A stretch of DNA of 64,000 nucleotides from Streptococcus constellatus subsp. constellatus (GTDB lineage Bacteria > Bacillota > Bacilli > Lactobacillales > Streptococcaceae), in NCBI RefSeq assembly GCF_023167545.1, contig NZ_AP014647.1:1364001-1428000 (forward strand), written 5' to 3'. Position numbers and translations under genes: made by a program. The number at the start of each line of letters is the position of its first letter. Position 1 is the first letter of the stretch. Positions 33,562 to 44,006 of this stretch are shown piece by piece. The notes beneath the pieces are model-generated. The model searched no databases, had not been told where the DNA came from, and saw only the letters and a list, made by a program, of their open reading frames with translations.

Positions 33562-34911
33562 ATGAAAATTATTGTCGTTGGTGGCGGTAAGGTCGGATCT
33601 GCACTCTGCCGTTCACTTGTGGCTGAAAAACATGATGTGATTCTCATCGAGCAAAATGAGTCCGTACTCAATCGGATCACAAAACGTTATGATATTATGG
33701 GCATTGTGGGTAACGGTGCTAATTTTAAAATCTTAGAGCAGGCTAATGTAGAGCATTGTGATATTTTCATTTCCATGACAGAGCATGACGAAGTCAATAT
33801 GGTGTCGTCTGTGCTGGCTAAAAAAATGGGGGCAAAAGAAACGATTGTCCGCGCTCGCAATCCAGAATATTCAAATTCTTATTTTAAAGAAAAAAATATC
33901 CTTGGTTTTTCACTTATTGTCAATCCTGAGCTACTAGCAGCCCGTTACATTGCCAATATCATCGAATTTCCTAACGCACTTTCTGTAGAACATTTTTCAA
34001 ATGGACGTGTCAGTTTAATGGCATTTAAAGTCAAACAAAATAGTAATCTGTGTCAGATGACTTTATCTCAATTTCGGAAGAAATTTGGAAATGTCTTGAT
34101 TTGTGCTATTGAACGTGATAATCAATTGCTCATTCCAGATGGTGAAATTACCATTTTGCAGAATGATATAATCTATGTCACTGGAAATCGGGTGGATGTT
34201 ATTCTTTTCCATAATTTCGTTCGACCAAAAGTTATAAAAAGTTTGATGCTCATTGGAGCAGGGAAGATTGCTTATTACCTACTCAATATTCTAAAAAATA
34301 GCAAAATCAAACTGAAAGTGATTGAAATTAATTCAAAACATGCTGAATGGTTTAGTCAAGAATTTCCGCATTTACATATTGTTCAAGGTGATGGTACTGC
34401 AAAAGACATTTTACTAGAAGAAAGTGCTCAACACTATGATGCAGTTGCGACCCTGACTGGTGTAGACGAAGAAAATATCATTTCTTCTATGTTCCTTGAA
34501 AGCATGGGGGTTCAAAAAAATATCACGAAAGTCAATCGGACTAGTTTACTTGAAATCATTGACAGTCAGGAATTCTCAAGTATTGTGACGCCTAAGAGAA
34601 TTGCAGTAGATACAATTATGCACTTTGTCCGCGGACGTGTGAATGCTCAGTATTCCGATTTGCAAGCTATGCACCACTTAGCTAATGGACAACTTGAAAC
34701 CTTGCAATTTCAAATCAAGGAAGAAAATAAAATGACTGGAAGACCACTTTCTAGTTTGAAACTAAAGAAAGGTGTCTTAATTGCAGCCATTATCCGAAAT
34801 GGAAAACCTATTTTCCCGACGGGTGAGGATTACATTCAAATAGGTGACCAAATCATTGTCACAACGCTCATTCAAAGTATCACACAAATATATGATTTGT
34901 TAGAGAGGTAA
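33562..34911 (+). CDS. trkA: Trk potassium uptake regulatory protein TrkA
   Basis: Cytosolic NAD(H)-binding gating subunit, 449 residues with two RCK units. The first Rossmann loop is GGGKVGSALCRSL (7-19) and the second is IGAGKIAYYLLNIL near 230, each followed by a TrkA-C (RCK_C) domain. The last RCK_C at the C-terminus (FPTGEDYIQIGDQIIV) is the kind that binds c-di-AMP in related channels. GGGAGG ribosome site. It precedes trkH by 3 bases and forms one operon with it. Confidence 0.95.
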   Translation: MKIIVVGGGKVGSALCRSLVAEKHDVILIEQNESVLNRITKRYDIMGIVGNGANFKILEQANVEHCDIFISMTEHDEVNMVSSVLAKKMGAKETIVRARNPEYSNSYFKEKNILGFSLIVNPELLAARYIANIIEFPNALSVEHFSNGRVSLMAFKVKQNSNLCQMTLSQFRKKFGNVLICAIERDNQLLIPDGEITILQNDIIYVTGNRVDVILFHNFVRPKVIKSLMLIGAGKIAYYLLNILKNSKIKLKVIEINSKHAEWFSQEFPHLHIVQGDGTAKDILLEESAQHYDAVATLTGVDEENIISSMFLESMGVQKNITKVNRTSLLEIIDSQEFSSIVTPKRIAVDTIMHFVRGRVNAQYSDLQAMHHLANGQLETLQFQIKEENKMTGRPLSSLKLKKGVLIAAIIRNGKPIFPTGEDYIQIGDQIIVTTLIQSITQIYDLLER

Positions 34912-34914
34912 GCC

Positions 34915-36354
34915 ATGAATAGAAATATGATTCGTTTCCTCCTCTCCAAGTTGTTAATCATTGAAGCTGGACTACTTCTAGTTCCACTCATTGTGGCTTT
35001 CATCTATCGCGAGCCTCATCAAAATTTACTTTCCATTAGCATCACAATTGGAATCCTCTTGGTGGTCGGACTTTTAGGCAGTTCTTTTAAGCCCAAAAAT
35101 CATCATATTTATGCCAAAGAAGGGGTTTTAATTGTCGCCTTATGCTGGATACTTTGGTCCTTCTTTGGGGCACTTCCTTTTGTTTTTTCAGGACAAATTC
35201 CTCACCTCATAGATGCTTTCTTTGAGATCAGTTCAGGCTTTACAACAACAGGTGCCTCTATCTTACCAGATGTCTCTGTCTTATCACATTCTCTACTCTT
35301 TTGGCGTAGTTTCACCCACTTAATTGGAGGTATGGGAGTCCTCGTCTTTGCCCTTGCTATCATGGAAAATAATAAAAATAGCCATTTGGAAGTGATGCGA
35401 GCAGAAGTTCCTGGTCCTGTCTTTGGTAAAGTTGTCTCTAAATTAAAAGACACGGCACAAATTCTCTATTTACTCTATTTGGCACTTTTTGCTATTTTTG
35501 TAGTAATCTATTACCTTGCAGGAATGCCTTTATTTGATAGCTTTATCATCGCCATGGGAACAGCTGGTACAGGAGGCTTTGCAGTTTACAATGATGGTAT
35601 TGCTCACTATAACAGCTCTCTCATTACGTATCTAGTCAGTTTTGGAGTACTTATCTTTGGAGTAAATTTCAACCTCTACTACTTTTTACTATTGAGAAAA
35701 TTTAAAGCATTCTTTGGAGATGAAGAATTGCGAACCTATCTCATTATTGTAATATCAACTACTCTTCTCATCTGTTTGAATGTCTTTCATATTTATCAAA
35801 ATATAGCTAAGACTTTAGAAATTTCTCTTTTCCAAGTAGCGAATATCATCACCACCACTGGTTTTGGTCTTGGTGACATTACCTCTTGGCCACTCTTTTC
35901 CCAATTTATTCTCCTCATTCTCATGTGTATAGGAGGTTCTGCCGGATCAACTGCAGGAGGTTTAAAAATTGTTCGTGGCTTAATCTTAGTCCGCATTGCT
36001 AAAAATCAAGTTTTATCCACTCTCTCACCAAAACGTGTACTGACCCTGCATGTCAACCATAGCGTGATTGACAAAGATACGCAGCATAAAATCTTAAAAT
36101 ACCTTGTGCTTTATACGATGATTATCATCAGTCTTATTTTCATTGTCAGTCTAGATAATAATAATTTGATGACCGTCGTGAGCGCTGTTCTTAGCTGTTT
36201 CAACAACATTGGACCAATGCTTGGTACAACAGAGAGCTTTGCAATCTTTAGTCCAATTTCCAAATTCCTGCTCTCTCTTGCTATGATTGCTGGACGTTTA
36301 GAAATTTACCCAATGATTCTGCTCTTTATGCCACAAACTTGGTCCAAACGATAA
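34915..36354 (+). CDS. trkH: Trk/Ktr potassium transporter membrane subunit TrkH
   Basis: Potassium-translocating subunit of 479 residues built from four membrane-pore-membrane repeats. The selectivity-filter segments are visible in order: SSGFTTTGAS near 105, GTAGTGGFAV near 215, TTTGFGLGD near 310 and FNNIGPMLG near 425. It assembles as a dimer over a TrkA ring. Length and filter glycines are intact. A bidirectional hairpin follows. Confidence 0.95.
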   Translation: MNRNMIRFLLSKLLIIEAGLLLVPLIVAFIYREPHQNLLSISITIGILLVVGLLGSSFKPKNHHIYAKEGVLIVALCWILWSFFGALPFVFSGQIPHLIDAFFEISSGFTTTGASILPDVSVLSHSLLFWRSFTHLIGGMGVLVFALAIMENNKNSHLEVMRAEVPGPVFGKVVSKLKDTAQILYLLYLALFAIFVVIYYLAGMPLFDSFIIAMGTAGTGGFAVYNDGIAHYNSSLITYLVSFGVLIFGVNFNLYYFLLLRKFKAFFGDEELRTYLIIVISTTLLICLNVFHIYQNIAKTLEISLFQVANIITTTGFGLGDITSWPLFSQFILLILMCIGGSAGSTAGGLKIVRGLILVRIAKNQVLSTLSPKRVLTLHVNHSVIDKDTQHKILKYLVLYTMIIISLIFIVSLDNNNLMTVVSAVLSCFNNIGPMLGTTESFAIFSPISKFLLSLAMIAGRLEIYPMILLFMPQTWSKR

Positions 36355-36367
36355 CTAGATCCAATAA

Positions 36368-36397
36368 AAACTCGCCAGTCAATAGACTAGTGAGTTT
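36368..36397. terminator. Bidirectional terminator between trkH and yidD
   Basis: AAACTCGCCAGTC pairs with GACTAGTGAGTTT (one GC/AT-type mismatch) around a 4-nt loop, flanked by A on the left and TTCTTT on the right. It lies between converging genes and overlaps the last codons of yidD. Confidence 0.78.
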
Positions 36398-36641
36398 CTT
36401 TATTTTCTGAGTGATTGCGTCTCAAGCTAAAATCATCCGGTACAGGATCATCTCCTCCATTCGCCCATGGATGGCAACGCAAAATACGTGCAATCCCCAT
36501 CAACAAACCCTTGATGCCATGTTTTTCTATCGCTTGAATCATGTAGTTTGAGCAAGTTGGCTGATAACGACAGGAAGGTGGAAAAGCCGGTGAGATAAAT
36601 TTTTGATAAAAACGGATTAGCGCGATAAGAACTTTTTTCAT
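36387..36641 (-). CDS. yidD: Membrane protein insertion efficiency factor YidD
   Basis: 84-residue membrane-associated protein that helps YidC-dependent insertion. The signature is [28 protein letters not shown] with the conserved cysteines, then [19 protein letters not shown]. It shares its first base with the rluB stop, so the pair is coupled. Confidence 0.95.
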   Translation of the reverse strand: MKKVLIALIRFYQKFISPAFPPSCRYQPTCSNYMIQAIEKHGIKGLLMGIARILRCHPWANGGDDPVPDDFSLRRNHSENKETH

Positions 36642-37366
36642 TATTTTTTCTTTGTAACAGCTAGATTATGTAACTGACTGACCTCTTTTTTATTGAGACG
36701 GCGAGCTTCACCTGGACGAAGACCAGTTAAATTTAGATGGCCAAATTGCGTGCGGGAAAGTTTATCTACTTGCAAACCAACAGCCTCAAACATCTTTTTT
36801 ACTTGATGATTTCGTCCTTCATGGATCGTCAACTGGATAATCGAACGATTCTTAACCGAATCTACTTTCAGAATTTCATAAACAGCTGGTTTGGTTTTCT
36901 TACCATCAATTTTTACACCTTTTGTCAACGGTCGAAGGACCTCTTTATCAGCTATCCCCTTGACACGAGCGACATAGACCTTATCAATCTCATTTCGAGG
37001 ATGAATCATTTCATCTGTAAAATCTCCATCATTTGTCAAAATTAAGGCACCTGACGTATCCCAATCAAGCCTCCCTACTGGATAAATCCGTTCTGTGACA
37101 TTTGGTAACAAATCAACTACTGTTGGACGACCTTTGTCATCTGTCACGCTAGAAATAACACCACGTGGCTTATTTAAGAGGTAGTACACTTTTTCTTCAT
37201 TGTAAATTGGCTGACCATTTACCTCCACGCGATCTCCAGACTTGATCGTCGTTGCCAATTCACGAATAACTTGTCCGTTTACAGTGACCAGCCCTTGCTT
37301 TATCAATTCTTCTGCTTTTCTACGACTAGCAATCCCAGCATGGGCAATATATTTATTGATTCTCAT
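36641..37366 (-). CDS. rluB: 23S rRNA pseudouridine synthase, RluB family
   Basis: RsuA/RluB-type enzyme of 241 residues. The N-terminal S4 domain is [27 protein letters not shown], and the catalytic Asp is in [19 protein letters not shown] near residue 105. [14 protein letters not shown] is the C-terminal RNA-binding signature. It overlaps scpB by 14 bases in the conserved scpA-scpB-rluB order. Confidence 0.94.
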   Translation of the reverse strand: MRINKYIAHAGIASRRKAEELIKQGLVTVNGQVIRELATTIKSGDRVEVNGQPIYNEEKVYYLLNKPRGVISSVTDDKGRPTVVDLLPNVTERIYPVGRLDWDTSGALILTNDGDFTDEMIHPRNEIDKVYVARVKGIADKEVLRPLTKGVKIDGKKTKPAVYEILKVDSVKNRSIIQLTIHEGRNHQVKKMFEAVGLQVDKLSRTQFGHLNLTGLRPGEARRLNKKEVSQLHNLAVTKKK

Positions 37367-37919
37367 CCTCTATCCTTTCAACAAATAGTTGACTTTCCTC
37401 TGTTATTAACTCTGTTTCTTCCACTACTGGCAATTCTTCTATACTATTGATGCCCATATAATCCAAAAAATAATCAGTCGTCACATAAAGATTTGGGCGA
37501 CCAAGCACTTCTTTTTTCCCATTTTCGCGAATCAAATCAAAAATCTGTAATTTAGAGATTGCACCACTAGAATTGACACCACGAATCTCATCCACTTCAA
37601 TTCTTGTAATGGGCTGCTTGTAAGCAATAATCGACAAGGTTTCAAGTGCAGCTCTTGATAAACTTTGATTGATCGGAGCTCTTGAATATTCCCGTAAAAG
37701 GTCAGCGAAATCTTGTTTGGTAACAATTTTATAAGCATTCGATGTCTCTAATAGAGCAAGACTTGAATCTTCGTCTTTTCGATATTTTTCTGCTAATTTC
37801 TCCAAACTCTGTATCACACCCGTAGGCGGTATAGAGAGGAGATCTGCTAGTTGACGGACACGCAAGCCGTCCTCACCTGCTACAAAGAGCAAGGCTTCAA
37901 TCTCTGCTAATTTACTCAT
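37353..37919 (-). CDS. scpB: Segregation and condensation protein B
   Basis: Winged-helix kleisin partner of 188 residues that forms the SMC-ScpAB condensin. It begins [26 protein letters not shown] and has the signature [29 protein letters not shown] near residue 88. The acidic C-terminal tail is normal. Overlaps scpA by 8 bases. Confidence 0.96.
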   Translation of the reverse strand: MSKLAEIEALLFVAGEDGLRVRQLADLLSIPPTGVIQSLEKLAEKYRKDEDSSLALLETSNAYKIVTKQDFADLLREYSRAPINQSLSRAALETLSIIAYKQPITRIEVDEIRGVNSSGAISKLQIFDLIRENGKKEVLGRPNLYVTTDYFLDYMGINSIEELPVVEETELITEESQLFVERIEDENQ

Positions 37920-38622
37920 TTCTTTTTCCCATTAGATAAATATTCCCAAAATTTTCTTCCTGCACCACTTGAATTTCTTGCACTTTTACCAATTCCAATG
38001 TTGCTAAAAATAGAGTAATGACTTCATTTATATCTTTTGTTTCTGAGAAGATCGCTTGAAGAGCAATTTTTTCTTGTAGATGGCAACGATTGCGTATTAC
38101 ATTCATCATGTCTTCAATTTTATATTCGTCTTTGACAATGGTTGTGTGGTTTTGAGCAAATTCTTCTCTTTTTTGTGTCATCAACTTTGAAAAGGCCAGA
38201 AACAAATCAATCGTTGTTTTGTCATGACGTAACTCAGCATTTCCATATACCAATTCGATTTTAGGCTTGGAGTAATAAAGAGCCCGTTCTTCATGCTGCT
38301 CTGCCATTTTCTCACCTAACAATTTGAATTTCCGATATTCTTCGATTTGAGCAAGTAAATCTTGCTCCAGATTCTCTTCAGTTTCTACGGTATCCGCCAC
38401 TTTTGGCAAGAGCTTCCGACTTTTAATCAACATGAGCTGACTCGCCATGACCATATATTCACCTGTCACTTCTAACTTCATAGCTTGAAGGGTCGCTACA
38501 TAAGCTAAGTACTGCTCAATAACCTCTGTAATCGGCACATCATAGATATCCATTTGGTATCTTGACACCAAATGAAGTAATAAATCCAACGGGCCTTCAA
38601 AATCTTTAATTTTTATGTCCAT
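37912..38622 (-). CDS. scpA: Segregation and condensation protein A
   Basis: Kleisin subunit of bacterial condensin, 236 residues. The N-terminal [24 protein letters not shown] binds the SMC neck, and the C-terminal winged helix contains [25 protein letters not shown]. It shares its first base with the stop of the xerD-like gene. Confidence 0.96.
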   Translation of the reverse strand: MDIKIKDFEGPLDLLLHLVSRYQMDIYDVPITEVIEQYLAYVATLQAMKLEVTGEYMVMASQLMLIKSRKLLPKVADTVETEENLEQDLLAQIEEYRKFKLLGEKMAEQHEERALYYSKPKIELVYGNAELRHDKTTIDLFLAFSKLMTQKREEFAQNHTTIVKDEYKIEDMMNVIRNRCHLQEKIALQAIFSETKDINEVITLFLATLELVKVQEIQVVQEENFGNIYLMGKRNE

Positions 38623-39353
38623 TATCTATATTTTTCCAACGTCATCATTGTTTTCAAACCTAAATTGCGCGCAATTTCATATATTTCTACGCCTTTCTCT
38701 CGCTGACGTAAAATATATTGCTCTCGCAAACTCTGAGCAGATAAAGTAGCTTGATTTTTTTCAATCAAAAAAGCCTCTAATTGACGAAAGCCCCATTGCC
38801 GTGAATAGGTTTTCCCATTTTTTTCTAACAAATAAGTCCCTTCCAGAGTCGTTCCCAGTTCTCCAATCAATTGATCTGGAATAGGAACAATACGCTTTTG
38901 ACCTGCTTTCTCAATGCGAATAATCTGAAAATCTAGATTTACATCTGCTACTTTTAACTGCAAAATTTCACTTGGTAACAGCCCCATTTCCAAAATGAGA
39001 AGTGCAATCAAACGACCGTTGTATTGATTTGTGTCGGCATAAAAATTAGATAAGTCCAAAATCTCCGCATCGTGTTCTTTCGGAATTCCAACTTTTGGCA
39101 ATTCCAGGCGATAAAAATTTGAAATGAAGCGTTTGTTGTATAAATAATACAAAAATTGATTGACAGCAGATAGCTTTCGCTTTTGAACAGAAGGTTTGAA
39201 GTCAGCAATAGAAGCCCGATAAATTCGAAGATTAGTATCTGTAATTTTTGCATGAATCACATCTACAAACTGCTCCAAATCATAAAAATAAGCTGTTTTT
39301 GAATTATCAGATAAATTTTTTCCTTCTAAAAAGGTGATTATTTCTTCTTTCAT
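38622..39353 (-). CDS. Tyrosine recombinase XerD-like protein, catalytic residues missing
   Basis: 243-residue protein of the integrase fold, the streptococcal XerD-like family. An N-terminal SAM-like domain (1-85) precedes the catalytic domain. Box I is [10 protein letters not shown] where active enzymes have GLRxSE, box II is SLREQY without the leading His, and the third position before the tyrosine has Leu rather than His. Only the second Arg and the terminal Tyr (TLEKYR) remain clear, so strand exchange is doubtful. Sits in the scp operon between cbpB and scpA. Not the dif recombinase XerS. Confidence 0.85.
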   Translation of the reverse strand: MKEEIITFLEGKNLSDNSKTAYFYDLEQFVDVIHAKITDTNLRIYRASIADFKPSVQKRKLSAVNQFLYYLYNKRFISNFYRLELPKVGIPKEHDAEILDLSNFYADTNQYNGRLIALLILEMGLLPSEILQLKVADVNLDFQIIRIEKAGQKRIVPIPDQLIGELGTTLEGTYLLEKNGKTYSRQWGFRQLEAFLIEKNQATLSAQSLREQYILRQREKGVEIYEIARNLGLKTMMTLEKYR

Positions 39354-39811
39354 TTTGGATGGATCTCGTATTCATTCGCAAAGCTGTGTAAAAGAGCATT
39401 GACTGCTTTTAAGATAGATTTACGCGTAATAATTCCTTGAAACGTATTTTCCTGATCAACAACTGGCAAGAAGGACTCATCTACTAATTTATGTAGTACT
39501 TCTGTCAATGTAAAATCTGGGCCGACAGTTAGGTCATCTTTTTTTGCCATATGCACAATATCAGTTGTCATAAACTCCTCATCAGGGATTTCGTGCTGCA
39601 TTTGATAAGACAAGATATCTGTTAGCGAAATCGTACCCACAAACTTTTTCTGATCCGTTACTACTGGTACTCGTGAGTATGTCATTTGACTCAGTAATAA
39701 AATAGCATGGTCTGCATTATGGGTATCAATCAAGACAGCCAAGTTTTCTGCCGGTGTTAAAAAAGTGTCTTCTTGCTGTAAAAGAAAATTTTCAAATTCT
39801 TTGGCAATCAT
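39350..39811 (-). CDS. cbpB: CBS-domain c-di-AMP-binding protein CbpB (YkuL)
   Basis: 153 residues with two CBS motifs: AVLIDTHNADHAILLLSQMTYSRVPVV and LTEVLHKLVDESFLPVVDQ with FQGIITRKSIL. The architecture and length match CbpB/YkuL. In Listeria the apo form activates the (p)ppGpp synthase Rel and c-di-AMP binding blocks this. It overlaps both neighbours by 4 bases. The function here is by family analogy. Confidence 0.85.
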   Translation of the reverse strand: MIAKEFENFLLQQEDTFLTPAENLAVLIDTHNADHAILLLSQMTYSRVPVVTDQKKFVGTISLTDILSYQMQHEIPDEEFMTTDIVHMAKKDDLTVGPDFTLTEVLHKLVDESFLPVVDQENTFQGIITRKSILKAVNALLHSFANEYEIHPK

Positions 39812-40329
39812 CGAGAAAACTCCTTTGAGAGGCGAGAGTATAGCTCGTGCTGACGTGTATAGTAATCTACATGGAATGCATCATCAGTAATCTCTACCTT
39901 GGCATAAAGTCGCTCATTAATAACACCTCGTGGTTGACTGATCGACCCCGGATTTAAAAAGAGCGTTTTTCCTTCCATCCACGCATCTGGAATATGCAAA
40001 TGCCCATATAAACAAATATCCGCATCTACCTCTTGTGCCCACAAATCCAATTTTTGAAAACCAAAGTTGATATGCTGAAGGTGACCATGAGTTTGTGCAA
40101 TAACGGTACCATTTAAATCCGTCACCAAACGATCTGGATAGCCACCATAGAAATCCATGTTCCCTGCTACAACATAAATTCCTTGCCACACTTCGTCATC
40201 ACTTGGCAGCTCAGAATCACCATTATGAAAAATAGCATCTACTTTTCCGAGATAATAGGTCTTTATCTCTTCTACAATAGCACGATCTCCATGAGAATCA
40301 CTCATTACGATGATGGTTTGTTTTGCCAT
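39808..40329 (-). CDS. YfcE/YsnB-type metallophosphoesterase
   Basis: Calcineurin-like phosphodiesterase of 173 residues. Metal motifs are SDSHGD (10-15), HNGDSEL near 37, VAGNMDF near 57, THGH near 80 and YGHLHIPDA near 108. The [10 protein letters not shown] signature is typical of YfcE/MJ0936-type enzymes. Natural substrate unknown. The start overlaps the rdgB stop by 25 bases. Confidence 0.9.
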   Translation of the reverse strand: MAKQTIIVMSDSHGDRAIVEEIKTYYLGKVDAIFHNGDSELPSDDEVWQGIYVVAGNMDFYGGYPDRLVTDLNGTVIAQTHGHLQHINFGFQKLDLWAQEVDADICLYGHLHIPDAWMEGKTLFLNPGSISQPRGVINERLYAKVEITDDAFHVDYYTRQHELYSRLSKEFSR

Positions 40330-41291
40330 GTTGGAAATACCTCCACTAATTTTTGAACTGCTTGAGCTCGATGTGATTGAGCATTCTTTTCTTCCATTGT
40401 TAATTCTGCAGATGTTTTGCCTGTTTCACCTACTAAAAATAACGGATCATAGCCAAATCCATTCTCCCCTTTTGGCTCAAAATTAATATAGCCTGCCCAG
40501 TCAGCCTCCACGACCAGACTTTCTTCAGTAGGACTTGCTACCACAAGAGTTGTATGAAACTGTGCTGAGCGATCTTTCAACTCGAAAACCATTGCCAATT
40601 CATGTAGTAGTTTTGCATTATTTTCTAAGTCTGTCGCATCATTTCCGGCAAAGCGAGCAGACCAAACTCCAGGCAGACCACCTAACGCATCTACTTTTAA
40701 GCCTGAATCATCTGCCAATACCATTTTGCCAGTCAGCTTAGAGATAGTCTCTGCTTTTAAACGAGCATTTTCTTCAAAAGTCATCCCAGTTTCTGCGACT
40801 TCTGGTAAATCAGGATAATCATTCAGATTTTCAATCTGATAGCCTAATTTTTCAAAGATTCTGCGGAATTCAGCGGTCTTTCCCTCATTACGAGTAGCAA
40901 TTAAAATCGTATCTCCTACTGTCAAACCTGACAATTCTTGTTGAGAAAAGAAAACATTTAATTTGACACCTTTTTTAGGTAAGTGCACTAAAACTAATTG
41001 TTCCTTTTCCGTGATTAAAATAGCACCCTTATGAAATTGTGCCTGAAACTGTGATCCTTGATTTTCATTGATTAGTTGCAAGACGAATTGAACAAAAGAC
41101 ATGATTGAGTTATATTGAATCACTGCAACAGAAAAAGACTGTCCTTCAACTACTAATTGACGGAGCTCTTCCTCTATTCGACTAAGTTCTTCTGAAATGA
41201 CATCTTTAAAATAGAATCCGCCGCCATAGGAAGACCATTCTCCAACATACCAATCTTGAGCATCTTTATACTCATAAACTTTATTGCTCAT
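40305..41291 (-). CDS. rdgB: Non-canonical purine NTP pyrophosphatase with extra N-terminal domain
   Basis: Hydrolyses dITP and XTP to keep them out of DNA. The RdgB/HAM1 domain begins only near residue 127 ([14 protein letters not shown]) and has [34 protein letters not shown] and the C-terminal [10 protein letters not shown]. The first 125 residues are an additional domain rarely seen outside streptococci, with no motif I recognise. I start at ATG 41291, which forms an ATGA overlap with murI; the longer frame from 41330 reads into murI. Confidence 0.93.
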   Translation of the reverse strand: MSNKVYEYKDAQDWYVGEWSSYGGGFYFKDVISEELSRIEEELRQLVVEGQSFSVAVIQYNSIMSFVQFVLQLINENQGSQFQAQFHKGAILITEKEQLVLVHLPKKGVKLNVFFSQQELSGLTVGDTILIATRNEGKTAEFRRIFEKLGYQIENLNDYPDLPEVAETGMTFEENARLKAETISKLTGKMVLADDSGLKVDALGGLPGVWSARFAGNDATDLENNAKLLHELAMVFELKDRSAQFHTTLVVASPTEESLVVEADWAGYINFEPKGENGFGYDPLFLVGETGKTSAELTMEEKNAQSHRAQAVQKLVEVFPTWQNKPSS

Positions 41292-42082
41292 AATGTTACA
41301 TGCTCCACATTTATTTTTTTGTTTAACCACGTTTCTGCAATTTCAGCAAACCTTTTCGCATTAGCTGTTGTAAAAAAGCAGTGTTGTGGAACTTTTCCTT
41401 CTCTACTGTGGTTGATTTCAAAATAGTTTAGTAAGACAGAAATGTCTCGTACACATTCTGCTCCACTATCAATCAATTTCACAGTTGGTCCCATCACATT
41501 TTGAATGATTGGTTTTAGTAAAGGATAATGAGTACAGCCTAATACTAAAGTGTCCACCTTGCCTTTTAAAGGCATTAAGCTTTCATACACCACTTTTTTC
41601 GTAATACTAGACGACAGTTCATTAGATTCTACTAGCGGTACAAATTTGGGACAAGAAAGACTTGTCACTTCCACTTCCGGTAAGAGACGTTCGATTTTTT
41701 GACGATAAATATCTGATTGAATCGTCATTGGCGTTCCTATAATGCCAATCGTTCCGTGTTGAGATGCTTTGATTGCTGCACTAGCTCCTGGTAAGATGAC
41801 TCCTAAAACCGGGATATCTAATTTTTCTTTGATTTCTTCCCAAACCACAGCAGTAGCTGTATTGCAGGCGAGAACAATCATTTTGACATTTTGGGTTAAA
41901 AGGAATTGTACCAATTGCCATGTGTACTCACGAATCTGCTCTGCAGGTCGGGGACCATAAGGCGCACGTGCAGAATCGCCAATATAAATTACTTCCTCAT
42001 GTGGAAGTTGCCGCATCAACTCACGAACAACTGTCAAACCGCCCACGCCTGAGTCTAAAAAACCAATTGGTCGATTATCCAT
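41288..42082 (-). CDS. murI: Glutamate racemase
   Basis: Makes D-glutamate for peptidoglycan, 264 residues. The two catalytic cysteines are in [14 protein letters not shown] near residue 73 and [11 protein letters not shown] near residue 184. The N-terminal [18 protein letters not shown] is the family signature. Also written racE. First gene of the run murI-rdgB-yfcE-cbpB-xerDL-scpA-scpB-rluB-yidD, all overlapping or adjacent, so probably one transcript. Confidence 0.97.
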   Translation of the reverse strand: MDNRPIGFLDSGVGGLTVVRELMRQLPHEEVIYIGDSARAPYGPRPAEQIREYTWQLVQFLLTQNVKMIVLACNTATAVVWEEIKEKLDIPVLGVILPGASAAIKASQHGTIGIIGTPMTIQSDIYRQKIERLLPEVEVTSLSCPKFVPLVESNELSSSITKKVVYESLMPLKGKVDTLVLGCTHYPLLKPIIQNVMGPTVKLIDSGAECVRDISVLLNYFEINHSREGKVPQHCFFTTANAKRFAEIAETWLNKKINVEHVTL

Positions 42083-42174
42083 AAGTTCTTCTTTCTAAAG
42101 AAGGGACTGGGTGCAAATCCCAAATCCCCATTCATTTATCTCTTTAAAAATCAATTTATCGTATAAAACAAAGA

Positions 42175-42423
42175 TTATTTTTTCTTTTTAGCATTTTCAA
42201 GTGCTGCTTTTTGTTGATTTTTAATTTGACGATACACTTGTTGTACCTTTGCTTCATTTGGTTTTTGTCCGTTTGCGGATAGCATCGTACGGACAGCATC
42301 GATATTCAAACGTGGATTGTCTGCAAATTCTTTTTCAATTTGTTTGCGGACAAGATACATGCCAGCGACCATGCCACCAAAAAAAGCAAGAATAATCAAC
42401 AAAATAGCTAATAGTAAATTCAT
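42175..42423 (-). CDS. YneF family (UPF0154) small membrane protein
   Basis: 82 residues: one N-terminal membrane helix ([22 protein letters not shown]) and a conserved cytoplasmic tail [22 protein letters not shown], then a Lys-rich end. The family is universal in Firmicutes and has no established role. Stands alone between murI and the repeat region. Confidence 0.9.
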   Translation of the reverse strand: MNLLLAILLIILAFFGGMVAGMYLVRKQIEKEFADNPRLNIDAVRTMLSANGQKPNEAKVQQVYRQIKNQQKAALENAKKKK

Positions 42424-42558
42424 AAATATGTAATCCTCTTTTCCCTTTTTACATCTTCTTATTATATCAAAAATTGTCTATTTTTCAAAGTCCAAACTAT
42501 AGAAAACGATACTCTTGTCAATGGGCTAAGACATCTAACAAGCTCATTCTTTCATAAA

Positions 42559-42735
42559 CAAAAAGAGACTGAGACAAAAATTCTCAGTCTCCTAAAACTA
42601 TGTAGCAAAATTTGCAAGACGCAGTCACTGTCTGGCTTTAAAGGCGCTTATATCAAGCTTTTTAAAGCCTAGCCATCGTTGCGGGGATGGGACGACAAAA
42701 TCGAACTCTTCGAGTTACCGATTTTTGTCCCACTT
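42559..42735. repeat. Hairpin-ended intergenic repeat, copy C (336-base gap)
   Basis: Opens with the GAGACTGAGA/TCTCAGTCTC hairpin (about 42564-42590) and closes with a long hairpin: GGGAC and ACAAAATCG pair with CGATTTTTGTCCC, inside which AACTC pairs with GAGTT (42688-42732). The middle contains TTTGCAAGACGCAGTCA. Copy D at 47180-47350 has the same plan and related words. No gene is visible in the rest of the 42424-42760 gap. Confidence 0.6.
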
Positions 42736-42760
42736 CCAATCATTAATATTTCTTTCACTC

Positions 42761-43444
42761 CTAATTATCTCTTCCAAAAATACGAAGAATACTTAGGAAT
42801 AAATTGATAAAATCAAGATACAAACTCAAGGCCAATGAAACTGCCCAACCAGCTGCTACATTTCCTCCCGATTGCTCATAGACATAGCGGATTCGTTGAT
42901 TATCCCAAGCAATCAAACCAGAAAAGATAATCACACTAATAATACTAATGATGAAATCCAGTCCAGAGCTCCTAAGGAAAATATTCACCAAACTAGCAAT
43001 AATAATTCCAATCAGACCTGCAATAAAAGCTCTGCCTAGACCAGACAAATCCTTCTTAGTAAATTTGCCAATCAGTGCCATCGCAAAAAACATTGCAGAA
43101 GAAGTAACAAAGGCTGCTAAAACTGTTGCTTGTGTGTAAAGAGCCAACACTAAACTAATCGTAAAACCATTTAAAGCTGAATAAATTAGAAAAGTTGGCA
43201 ATGCAGCTGGATTGTTTTTGACAGACATGCCCGAAGCCACCCAGACAAGGATCAGCTCAGCAAAAATTGCTAAGTAAAAAATCCAAGTATTTCCTGTCAT
43301 GACAGACAAAATCACATCTTGAAAGATGGTCAGCATTAGTGCTGATACAAGAGCAGAAATACCAATCCCCATTCCAACTAAAGAGTATACTTTTACATAA
43401 AAACTATTGATGCCACTATTTTCTTGAATAATTGTATTGTTCAT
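42761..43444 (-). CDS. Bax inhibitor-1/YccA family membrane protein
   Basis: 227 residues with seven predicted membrane helices. The TMBIM family marks are MGIGISALVSALML, the ALNGFTISLVLALY segment and the C-terminal ALSLYLDFINLFLSILRIFG. Family members are pH-sensitive calcium leak channels or YetJ-like proteins; the bacterial role is uncertain. Single gene. Confidence 0.92.
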   Translation of the reverse strand: MNNTIIQENSGINSFYVKVYSLVGMGIGISALVSALMLTIFQDVILSVMTGNTWIFYLAIFAELILVWVASGMSVKNNPAALPTFLIYSALNGFTISLVLALYTQATVLAAFVTSSAMFFAMALIGKFTKKDLSGLGRAFIAGLIGIIIASLVNIFLRSSGLDFIISIISVIIFSGLIAWDNQRIRYVYEQSGGNVAAGWAVSLALSLYLDFINLFLSILRIFGRDN

Positions 43445-43469
43445 AAGCTCTCTCCTTTATTGTTATATG

Positions 43470-43961
43470 TTATGATTTTAACATTTTTCTGTGGAAAAGT
43501 CTTCTTTTAGCAATCTTTTTCCGAACTGGTGCTATTGCTTCCTTGATTGCCCAGTATTTATCCACCATGGTGACAATATAGCCCTCTTTATACCGCGGTG
43601 GCGCTACTGTTGCACCCCACATGTGTTTGAGAATGATATCTTCTTCGACTTTATTTAGTTTGGTTACTTTCCGTGCATTCCTCACCGCTAACCGAGGATG
43701 TACCCAAGCATGACTTTTATTAAATTTCGTTTCTCGCCAATCATAATAAAACATATCGTGCAAAAGACCTCCACGCGCGGTACTTTTTGCATCCCAACCT
43801 AATTTCTTAGCAATTTTATAACTCGTATAACTAACATGAATCGAATGTTCCAAACGGTTGGAATAAATGTGATGTGTTATGGTTTTTAATTTCTGGACGC
43901 GTGGTTGAGCAATCAATTGTCCAACATGCTCCATATACTCTTTATCTTCTTTATAAAGCAT
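43470..43961 (-). CDS. HD-domain phosphohydrolase
   Basis: 163-residue metal-dependent phosphohydrolase. HD superfamily ligands are in LEHSIHVSYTSYK, GGLLHDMFYYDW (the HD pair) and HAWVHPRLAVRNA, followed by the conserved Asp in VTMVDKYWAIKEA. No other domain is fused. The substrate is not evident; streptococcal homologues are uncharacterised. A separate ATG start faces away from the RNA methyltransferase gene. Confidence 0.88.
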   Translation of the reverse strand: MLYKEDKEYMEHVGQLIAQPRVQKLKTITHHIYSNRLEHSIHVSYTSYKIAKKLGWDAKSTARGGLLHDMFYYDWRETKFNKSHAWVHPRLAVRNARKVTKLNKVEEDIILKHMWGATVAPPRYKEGYIVTMVDKYWAIKEAIAPVRKKIAKRRLFHRKMLKS

Positions 43962-44006
43962 AGAACCACCTCCATGTGCTTCAAATTATAAATATATTTC
44001 TAAATT

